A stretch of 39,669 bases of DNA, taken from NCBI GenBank assembly GCA_038326165.1, contig JBBQJT010000034.1, forward strand, positions 1 through 39,669. The letters are read 5' to 3'. This document shows positions 34,379 through 39,669 of this stretch, one piece after another. Numbering within the stretch: the stretch's first letter is position 1; every line of letters begins with the position of its first letter. Under the pieces are notes generated by a model. That model was not told where the DNA came from, did no database searches, and saw nothing but the letters and a program-made list of their open reading frames with translations. The position numbers and the translations under genes are program-made. The DNA comes from JAEUUM01 sp038326165 (lineage in GTDB: Bacteria > Bacteroidota > Bacteroidia > Chitinophagales > Saprospiraceae).

Positions 34379-35483
34379 CCGAATTTTTGTTATTCATCAC
34401 TTCAGTTTGTTTGCGAATAGACTCCTGATGTAAAAGTTGTATGTAAGCCTTGGCGAAGGATTCTGTTAGTCCTGCATCCAAACTTGAATTTATTCTATTC
34501 TCAAAAATCTGTGCCCATCTATCCATCTGAAATATAGTAACGCCATGATCGCGTTTAGCTTGCCCTATTTTGTGTGAATTTTCCATTCGCTTGGCTAGGA
34601 GATTGATAATTTCATGATCCAAGGCATCAATATTGGCTCTCAATTGGTCCAATATCTGCACAAACTCAGCATCCTGATTGTTGGAATGACGGATTACAAG
34701 TTCTTTGAGCAAGGAGTTCAGCTCAGTTGGGGTGAGTTGTTGATCTTTATCACTCTGTGCATGTAGAGGGTCATTGTGCACCTCAATCATCAATCCATTA
34801 AATGCAAGATCGAGTGCTCTTTGGCTAATCTCAGGAACAAGCTTGCTATTGCCTGTTATATGGCTTGGATCACAGATCAAAGGCAATTCAGGCATTCTTC
34901 TTTTCAGTTCAATGGGGATGTCCCACATGGGTGGATTGCGATATTTATCCTGTTTATACATTGAGAATCCACGATGAATGGCAGCTAAATTATTGATGCC
35001 AACTTGTTTAAATCTTTCCAATGCACCGATCCATAGATCAAGATCAGGATTGATTGGGTTTTTTACCAAAACAGGTATATCTACCCCTCGCAATGATTCA
35101 GCTATTTCCTGCACATAAAATGGATTAACTGTAGTTCTAGCACCGATCCACAAAACATCAATTTTATGTTCCAGTGCTTGATGCACATGCTCCGGAGTAG
35201 CAACTTCGGTCGCAACTGGAATACCAGCTTCGACACCTGCATCCCTAAGCCAATCTAAACCTGTTATTCCAATTCCTTGAAAACTACCAGGCCTTGATCT
35301 TGGTTTCCAGATTCCTGCGCGCATGATGTCTGCTCCGCTTGATTTAACCAATTGTGCCATTTGGTGCACTTGTTCTGGACTTTCGGCACTACAAGGACCT
35401 GCAATAATCAGAGGTCTGCTGGAATCAGCGTTTTGAAACCATTGTTGTATAAAAGGAGATTGAATGCTTTCCGTGTTGTTCAT
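34371..35483 (-). CDS. Bifunctional DAHP synthase / chorismate mutase type II
   Basis: This 370-aa fusion covers the first step of aromatic amino acid synthesis and the branch toward Phe/Tyr. Residues about 20-275 are a type I-beta DAHP synthase (AGPCSAESPEQVHQM, MRAGIWKPRSRPGSFQGIG, GARTTVNPFY, VLVKNPINPDLDLW, LICDPSHITG). Residues about 280-365 are an AroQ-type chorismate mutase (LRANIDALDHEIINLLAKRM with a downstream AYIQLLHQESIRKQ). The fused mutase probably mediates feedback by prephenate, as described for similar enzymes. The frame extends to TTG 35498, but ATG 35483 (MNNTES) is preferred. It overlaps the OmpA gene. Confidence 0.93.
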   Translation of the reverse strand: MNNTESIQSPFIQQWFQNADSSRPLIIAGPCSAESPEQVHQMAQLVKSSGADIMRAGIWKPRSRPGSFQGIGITGLDWLRDAGVEAGIPVATEVATPEHVHQALEHKIDVLWIGARTTVNPFYVQEIAESLRGVDIPVLVKNPINPDLDLWIGALERFKQVGINNLAAIHRGFSMYKQDKYRNPPMWDIPIELKRRMPELPLICDPSHITGNSKLVPEISQRALDLAFNGLMIEVHNDPLHAQSDKDQQLTPTELNSLLKELVIRHSNNQDAEFVQILDQLRANIDALDHEIINLLAKRMENSHKIGQAKRDHGVTIFQMDRWAQIFENRINSSLDAGLTESFAKAYIQLLHQESIRKQTEVMNNKNSDD

Positions 35484-35521
35484 ACCATTACTTAACAAAC
35501 CAATTTGTATTTTGATCCATT

Positions 35522-35562
35522 ATTTCATGAAAAAATATAAATCTTGAAATGAATCATGAAAT
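35522..35562. repeat. Inverted repeat between rhomboid and DAHP synthase genes
   Basis: ATTTCATGA (35522-35530) pairs perfectly with TCATGAAAT (35554-35562) across 23 bp. It lies in the 85-bp gap upstream of the DAHP synthase gene and just after the rhomboid stop. It could be an operator or weak terminator; there is no T-tract. Confidence 0.35.
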
Positions 35563-35568
35563 CTTATT

Positions 35569-36261
35569 TCAAACATAACCATGTTCCTCATCGTGACCTA
35601 CCAATTGCGGGATTTCTTGTCTGCGTGCAGCAAATCCTACAATCAATCCAAATACAAACCCTCCAATATGTGCCCAATAAGCCACCCCACTTTCTTCATT
35701 CGTAACTGCCCCCAAACTTCCATAGCCTTGGAAAAATTGAATAACTATCCAGAGTCCCAAAAAAAGCAAGGCAGGAACCCTGAAAGAAGTAAACAGAAAG
35801 ATGACCAAAACACGTATTCTGCTCTTGGGATAAAGCACCAAATAGGCACCCAGAACAGCTGATATTGCGCCACTTGCACCAATCAGAGGTATCTCACTCG
35901 CTGGAAACATCAGCGCATGAAATAATGTAGCAGCGATGCCTCCAAAAAGGTAGAACAAAATAAATCGGATTGAACCTAGAGTTGCCTCAATATTATCGGC
36001 AAACACCCACAGGAATAACATATTACCAAGAATGTGCGCCCATCCACCGTGAAGAAACAAGGACGTCACCACAGAATACAAATCCTGAGCATGAAGCATT
36101 TCGGCTGGTACTGCCCCATAATCTGAGGTAAATTGGCCCAAATCTTCCATATTCAGAGACAGCTCATATCCAAATACCAATATATTCAATAGCAGGATAA
36201 AGTAACTAAAATATGCTTTTTGAACACCATGAACTTGATCGTCACCTATTGGAAATATCAT
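35569..36261 (-). CDS. Rhomboid-family intramembrane serine protease
   Basis: This 230-aa polytopic membrane protein has about six hydrophobic segments. The catalytic dyad is Ser130 (LIGASGAISA) and His198 (YWAHIGGFVFG). The conserved HGGWAHILGNMLFLW segment (71-85) supplies the oxyanion and structural His/Asn residues. Rhomboids cut transmembrane helices of other proteins within the membrane. The soluble tail is short and His/Glu-rich. The protein starts MIFPIGDD, which is usual in Bacteroidota rhomboids. It is spaced 54 bp from recX upstream. Confidence 0.93.
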   Translation of the reverse strand: MIFPIGDDQVHGVQKAYFSYFILLLNILVFGYELSLNMEDLGQFTSDYGAVPAEMLHAQDLYSVVTSLFLHGGWAHILGNMLFLWVFADNIEATLGSIRFILFYLFGGIAATLFHALMFPASEIPLIGASGAISAVLGAYLVLYPKSRIRVLVIFLFTSFRVPALLFLGLWIVIQFFQGYGSLGAVTNEESGVAYWAHIGGFVFGLIVGFAARRQEIPQLVGHDEEHGYV

Positions 36262-36315
36262 TTTATACTTGTTGAAAGTAATTGCACGAAGGTAAATAAA
36301 TAAAATAGCAGCCTG

Positions 36316-36792
36316 TTAAGTACTTTCTGACTTTTTAAGCACTTGCTTAATAATTTCAGGTTCATAACCGTAAGAATATGCGTATTTCACCTGCTCAAAC
36401 TCAGTTTTCTTACCCATTTTTTTAGCCTTAAGAATGATGTGTTTCAAGCCTTTCATGTAGTCATCTTCGTCAAGTTGATCAATCGCTTCATGAATACAAT
36501 ATGGAGAAATCTGTAGTTTCTGTAGTTCAAGTGAAATCTTTATTCGGCCCCAGTATTTGATCCGTTGCTTGCCCCTAGCAAATGCAATTGCAAAGCGCTC
36601 TTCATTGAGATAACCTTCTTGAATCATGGCAGAAATGGTCTCTTCGAGCTGCATGCCATACACACCCAATTGGATACATTTGGTTCGCACCTGACTGTGG
36701 CACCTTTCCTGATAAGCGCAATACCTTTTAATTTTTTCAATTCCAGCCTCAAGATTCAGGTATTTCTTTGGTTTTTCTTCCTCAAAGCTCAT
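36316..36792 (-). CDS. recX: Regulatory protein RecX
   Basis: This 158-aa protein is composed of three-helix repeats as in RecX. Matches include AYQERCHSQVRTKCIQLGV, EGYLNEERFAIAFARGKQRIKYWGRIKI, and a C-terminal repeat (KYAYSYGYEPEIIKQVL). RecX binds RecA filaments and limits recombination. No recA gene is adjacent. Its ATG overlaps the HAD phosphatase stop as ATGA, so the pair is translationally coupled. Confidence 0.88.
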   Translation of the reverse strand: MSFEEEKPKKYLNLEAGIEKIKRYCAYQERCHSQVRTKCIQLGVYGMQLEETISAMIQEGYLNEERFAIAFARGKQRIKYWGRIKISLELQKLQISPYCIHEAIDQLDEDDYMKGLKHIILKAKKMGKKTEFEQVKYAYSYGYEPEIIKQVLKKSEST

Positions 36793-37415
36793 TTCATTCC
36801 AATTACTCCAGGAAGGATGTCCATTATTTCATCCTGAGGATTGTGGTGATAGACATGAAATCCGAGTGCTGATGCTGCATCGGTATTGGCTATTACATCA
36901 TCAATGAACATAGTTTCGGATGCCTTTATACCAGCCTTATCCAGAACAAACTGAAAGGAAGCGGCGTCAGGCTTTCTAAATCCAATTTTATGAGAATAAA
37001 AAACTTGATCGAAACAAGCACTTTCAAAGTCCACGCCTGGGTGGTGCATCTTTAAGTGATGATGGACCCAACGCAGATGCGAAGTATTGGTATTGCTAAG
37101 CATATAAACACCATATTGCAAACGCAAAGCCTTCAATCCATTTATTCTGGTGGCAGGAATTCCGATAAGCATAGCATTCCAGGCATCGATTAGCGTCTTG
37201 CCTTGAGGGACAGGAGTACAGCAGCGTTGGATGGCATTGAAGAAGGATTCCTCCTGTATTTTTCCGCATTCGTATTGATCATGCCAGCCACTTTCGAGTA
37301 ATTTTTGCACTTCAGGCATTGCCGATCCTGTGATATCAGCCAATGCAGATTCAGTAGCTGGAATATTGATATCTATCAATACATTACCGAAATCGAAGAG
37401 AAGGTTCTTAATCAT
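36789..37415 (-). CDS. HAD-superfamily phosphatase (subfamily IA)
   Basis: This 208-aa protein shows the HAD motifs. Motif I is LLFDFGNVLIDI (nucleophile Asp8), motif II is MLSNTN, motif III is SHKIGFRKPDAASF with the conserved Lys, and motif IV is MFIDDVIANTDAA. The GNV form after the nucleophile resembles YihX-type sugar phosphatases. The substrate is not known. It is the first gene of a likely HAD-recX transcript. Confidence 0.88.
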   Translation of the reverse strand: MIKNLLFDFGNVLIDINIPATESALADITGSAMPEVQKLLESGWHDQYECGKIQEESFFNAIQRCCTPVPQGKTLIDAWNAMLIGIPATRINGLKALRLQYGVYMLSNTNTSHLRWVHHHLKMHHPGVDFESACFDQVFYSHKIGFRKPDAASFQFVLDKAGIKASETMFIDDVIANTDAASALGFHVYHHNPQDEIMDILPGVIGMK

Positions 37416-37486
37416 GAAATAGCATAAAATGCAAAGATGCTATGATTAAATAGGAAATTCCTTTTTTATTATACGAAATTAGCTAT

Positions 37487-37494
37487 TACCTTTG
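37487..37494 (+). promoter_or_regulatory. -7 box for the CAT tRNA (TACCTTTG)
   Basis: An exact TAnnTTTG box lies 32 bp upstream of the tRNA 5' end. The T-rich stretch near 37462-37469 may stand for the -33 element. The same box sequence precedes tRNA-Phe. Confidence 0.55.
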
Positions 37495-37526
37495 CGCTTC
37501 GATTGGGCCAACATACAGGTTCAATT

Positions 37527-37601
37527 GGGCCTATAGCTCAGTTGGTTAGTAGCACCTGACTCATAATCAGGGGGTCCCAGGTTCAAGTCCTGGTGGGCCC
37601 A
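37527..37601 (+). tRNA. tRNA with anticodon CAT, probably tRNA-Ile2 (lysidine-type) rather than Met
   Basis: This is a 75-nt cloverleaf. The acceptor arm is GGGCCTA/TGGGCCC with discriminator A. The anticodon stem CCTGA/TCAGG encloses loop CTCATAA, with anticodon CAT at 37562-37564. The T arm is CCAGG-TTCAAGT-CCTGG. The acceptor pairs C4-G69 and C5-G68 are known determinants for TilS, which converts the anticodon to read AUA, so Ile2 is favoured. Elongator Met remains possible. The D arm reads GCTCAGTTGGTTAGTAGC, with one extra base compared with the usual GTTAGAGC. CCA is not encoded. Confidence 0.9.
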
Positions 37602-37610
37602 CCCCTTTAG

Positions 37611-37645
37611 AAAAGGTCTTAATCTTAGATGGTTAAGGCCTTTTT
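37611..37645 (+). terminator. Terminator after the CAT tRNA
   Basis: AAGGTCTTAA (37613-37622) pairs with TTAAGGCCTT (37633-37642), with one G-T pair, and is followed by a T-tract to 37645. Confidence 0.8.
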
Positions 37646-37688
37646 GTATTTATTGAAAAGGAATTCTGTTGGATTCATGGTATTTCAA

Positions 37689-37719
37689 TTGTTATTACCC
37701 TAAATTTATTGTACTTTTA
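37689..37719 (+). promoter_or_regulatory. Candidate promoter of the PQQ-propeller lipoprotein gene
   Basis: TTG (37689-37691) is followed after 20 bp by TACTTTTA (37712-37719), a near match to TAnnTTTG. This would give a leader of about 50 nt before ATG 37773. Confidence 0.4.
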
Positions 37720-37772
37720 CAGACTTAGAAAAATCAATGCAGGTTTGTACAACTGAATAAATACCAAAATTT

Positions 37773-38972
37773 ATGTATAAAGGCAAGTTTTATTATTTCA
37801 TTATTGTACTAGGGTTACTATTCTCTTGTGCCAAGGAGAAAATTGTTTCAGTTATTGATCCATGCCAAGGAAAAGCTGACACTACGGGTTTGGACTTATT
37901 GTGGGAAAAGGCGTTTAAAAATGACGGCAATGTTCGGTTGATGAAAATCACAGGACAAGGTGTATTTGTGATTTATAATTCCTTTTCAAGTAAAACCCCA
38001 GATCAACTAAGTTTATTTGATGCGAAGACTGGAGCCATTAAATGGCAAATAACATACCAAGAGGGATATGTTTTTAGTAAGTATGTGATTTTGGATAATT
38101 ATTTTTATTTCGCAAAAACAGATAAGCTATTCCGATTAGACCTAAATACTGGGCAAATTGAAACCGTATTTACGAACCAAGCCGCACATTTCATAACACT
38201 TATTCCCAATTCATTGGGTCAATCTATATTTTTAAAATCTGATTACTTTGATAATATCTCTAAAACTTACAACTATCAGTTGGTGGAATTCGAGACTGAA
38301 TCTCTTAAAGCCAAAGTCATTGCAGACACAACTCTAATTGAGAGTGCAATAAATCAGGATTTTTTCAAAACTCCAGTTTTTTTTAAATCAAATGGAACGA
38401 GAATTTTATGTTATGGCTTTATAGATCTAGACCAAGAGACGCGAAAAATAACTGCCTTAGATATTGATACTAGAACTAATCTATGGAATAAAATATATTT
38501 TGACGCCATTTTTCAGACAGCAAATTTAGTTTCGGACGACACCAAAATATATTTAATAAGAAAAGACTTTTTGAGTGCCTTTGACCCAATAACAGGTCAA
38601 GAATATTGGAAAACTTGGGTATATTCTGGTGAAGGACATGTTTATTTTGTGAATAATTCAATATTCTATGTTGATGGGCATCAGGTTTTAAAAATTGACA
38701 AATCTACAGGAATTCTAGATTGGGAAAAAGAAATAAGACTATGGTCGCATGTCAGTCCAGCTTACTACAAAGATCAAGTTTATTTCATAGGACAAGCTGC
38801 GCTTCAGGCCTGTGATTTCTCAGGCGGCTGCTTAACAACGACGACTTTAAATCCTTATTTTGATGATAACGGCACTAGAAGATTTTTTACGGATTTGGAT
38901 ATTGATTCGTTAAATGGAATTATTGTAGTTGCTGATAATTATCACCTCCGTGGATATAAACTTCCGGAATAA
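37773..38972 (+). CDS. PQQ-like beta-propeller lipoprotein
   Basis: This 399-aa protein has a lipoprotein signal (FIIVLGLLFSC, Cys19). The rest consists of PQQ-type propeller blades with the recurring pattern of a strand, D..TG and W: LFDAKTGAIKWQI, RLDLNTGQIETV, ALDIDTRTNLWNK, AFDPITGQEYWKT, KIDKSTGILDWEK. It resembles BamB-type propellers, but its closer relatives are uncharacterised Bacteroidota lipoproteins. It would face the periplasm or cell surface. There is no operon partner. Codon usage is AT-richer by eye than that of the metH region. Confidence 0.8.
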   Translation: MYKGKFYYFIIVLGLLFSCAKEKIVSVIDPCQGKADTTGLDLLWEKAFKNDGNVRLMKITGQGVFVIYNSFSSKTPDQLSLFDAKTGAIKWQITYQEGYVFSKYVILDNYFYFAKTDKLFRLDLNTGQIETVFTNQAAHFITLIPNSLGQSIFLKSDYFDNISKTYNYQLVEFETESLKAKVIADTTLIESAINQDFFKTPVFFKSNGTRILCYGFIDLDQETRKITALDIDTRTNLWNKIYFDAIFQTANLVSDDTKIYLIRKDFLSAFDPITGQEYWKTWVYSGEGHVYFVNNSIFYVDGHQVLKIDKSTGILDWEKEIRLWSHVSPAYYKDQVYFIGQAALQACDFSGGCLTTTTLNPYFDDNGTRRFFTDLDIDSLNGIIVVADNYHLRGYKLPE

Positions 38973-38989
38973 ATCATAGCTTGACACTT

Positions 38990-39054
38990 CGTTCGGCCTT
39001 TCGTTCGGCGTAGGTTGCACCTACGTCGCTGTGTGGCTATGGCTGCGCCATAAA
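38990..39054 (+). repeat. Hairpin repeat, copy A
   Basis: This copy starts with a short tandem (GTTCGGC twice), then the hairpin CGTAGGT-TGC-ACCTACG (39009-39025) and the hairpin TATGGC-TGC-GCCATA (39038-39052). An 8-bp insert (TCGCTGTG) separates them relative to copy B. The 357-bp spacer 38973-39329 holds three such elements and no gene. Confidence 0.7.
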
Positions 39055-39150
39055 ATACCCAAGATATACATGAATTTGCTCAGCATAACTCCAAGCAATT
39101 TCGTAGCAACGTTTCATTTTGCTTCACTTTCAAATTAAAAATTTGATAAC

Positions 39151-39176
39151 ACACAGACGTAGGCGCAGCCTACACC
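39151..39176 (-). repeat. Hairpin repeat, inverted partial copy
   Basis: GTAGGC-GCA-GCCTAC (39159-39173), preceded by ACACAGAC, is the reverse complement of the first half of copy A, with compensating changes (C for T on one arm, G for A on the other) that keep the stem paired. Confidence 0.6.
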
Positions 39177-39191
39177 TAACTAATGAAAAGG

Positions 39192-39248
39192 AACTCGGCT
39201 CTTTGCTCGGCGTAGGTTGCACCTACGTGGCTATGGCAGCGCCATAAA
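39192..39248 (+). repeat. Hairpin repeat, copy B
   Basis: This copy starts with a CTCGGC/CTCGGCG tandem, then CGTAGGT-TGC-ACCTACG (39211-39227) and TATGGC-AGC-GCCATA (39232-39246). It matches copy A except for the absent 8-bp insert and a changed second loop (AGC for TGC), with both stems intact. Confidence 0.7.
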
Positions 39249-39329
39249 TGCATTTATTATTAGTTCATCGTCTGATGCACATCAACTGCACACTAAAACA
39301 TTAACTTGCATGCAATATCTAAATTAACC

Positions 39330-39533
39330 ATGACCACCCTCTATCTGCACGGACTTGAAAGCAAACTCAATGATGAAAAAAGAAACATCCTTGAAAGATA
39401 TTCAACTGTCATAGCTCCCGATATGGATTATCGCAACAATCCTGATGTTTTTGATCATCTCAAAAATCTAACCGATATTCATACCATTGATGTATTTATT
39501 GGAAGTAGCATGGGCGGACTCATGGCGTACTAA
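39330..39533 (+). pseudogene. Alpha/beta hydrolase (YqiA-like), truncated just after the nucleophile elbow
   Basis: The first 67 residues are a normal start of a small YqiA/UPF0227-type esterase: TTLYLHGLESKLNDEKRN, an IAPDMDYRN segment, and the nucleophile elbow IGSSMGGLMAY with its Ser. A TAA follows immediately at 39531-39533. Members of this family run to about 160-200 residues and need a later Asp and His, so the protein cannot be active. The sequence after the stop does not resemble the rest of the family in any frame; it encodes a transposase-like tail. ATG 39330 is preferred over an in-frame TTG at 39306. Confidence 0.75.
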
Positions 39534-39661
39534 GAAAGGAACTCAATGTAAAAACTCCTTTTCAAGCTCTTGATAAATGGTACGAAATTAATCCTGAACT
39601 ATTTTTTGTGAAACCTGATGAATTTAAAAATAAAATCCTACATTTACAGTCAATTAAGTAA
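39530..39661 (+). mobile_element. C-terminal remnant of an integrase-core transposase
   Basis: In frame from 39530, 43 codons encode LRKELNVKTPFQALDKWYEI, then NPELFFVKPDEFKNKILHLQ and a TAA at 39659-39661. The KTPFQAL..WY...PELF...P pattern matches the extreme C-terminus of integrase-core transposases (IS481/IS3-like) that are common in Bacteroidota. The catalytic DDE domain is missing, so this is only a tail. It joins the broken hydrolase gene within about 10 bp of 39530. No inverted repeat of the element can be placed before the window ends at 39669. Confidence 0.6.
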
Positions 39662-39669
39662 GAAAAAAA

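Noticed and set aside
34371..35498. TTG start of the DAHP synthase gene at 35498
   Set aside because: ATG 35483 is five codons downstream and gives a normal N-terminus; nothing supports the longer form.

Overview
The window is AT-rich and reads as the chromosome of a member of the Bacteroidota, probably near Saprospirales/Chitinophagales. The evidence is: type IX secretion (T9SS) C-terminal sorting tails on three proteins; SprB-like and delta-60 repeat surface proteins; an OmpA protein with PorE-like architecture; a RemB/Wzi-like outer-membrane protein; a DAHP synthase-chorismate mutase fusion; a bacterial GH3 protein; no Shine-Dalgarno sequences; and several TAnnTTTG-type -7 promoter boxes. 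The placement below phylum is inference.

Layout. (1) 1-5.4 kb is a loose block of single plus-strand genes (the tail of a T9SS cargo, a DUF523 protein, an S41 peptidase lipoprotein, a delta-60 repeat T9SS cargo). The spacers between them are long and contain inverted repeats. The block ends in a 185-bp element with 11-bp terminal inverted repeats. (2) 5.4-8.2 kb has a periplasmic DPP-IV peptidase, a spacer with two tandem hairpins, and a tRNA-Phe with a clear promoter and terminator. (3) 8.2-10.4 kb has an overlapping operon (ECF sigma factor, Cys-less 72-aa protein, DUF6624 lipoprotein) next to an HD-domain gene. (4) 10.5-15.8 kb has an HtrA protease, gltX, a polysaccharide deacetylase, and a two-gene unit of a cobalamin-domain MerR regulator and a YceI lipoprotein. 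Two bidirectional terminators separate converging genes here. (5) 16-24.4 kb has a large T9SS surface protein, a GH3 protein with a coupled TTG-start gene, a glycosylasparaginase, a cupin/JmjC-like protein and the RemB-like protein. (6) 24.5-32.4 kb is a tight plus-strand run: metH, lhgO, GH2 beta-mannosidase, rnhB. (7) 32.4-37.4 kb is a minus-strand run: OmpA/PorE-like, DAHP synthase-chorismate mutase, rhomboid protease, recX, HAD phosphatase. (8) 37.5-39.7 kb has a tRNA with anticodon CAT, a PQQ-propeller lipoprotein, a cluster of hairpin repeats, and an alpha/beta hydrolase gene broken at its nucleophile elbow, where it joins a transposase C-terminal remnant.

Most of the window is housekeeping metabolism plus cell-envelope and secretion functions. 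No CRISPR array, toxin-antitoxin pair, restriction system or complete transposon is visible. The least explained features are the hairpin-rich spacer elements (304-409, 5211-5395, 7899-7961, 38990-39248), the putative degenerate anti-sigma protein, the altered cobalamin-pocket motif of the MerR regulator, and the broken gene at the right edge.
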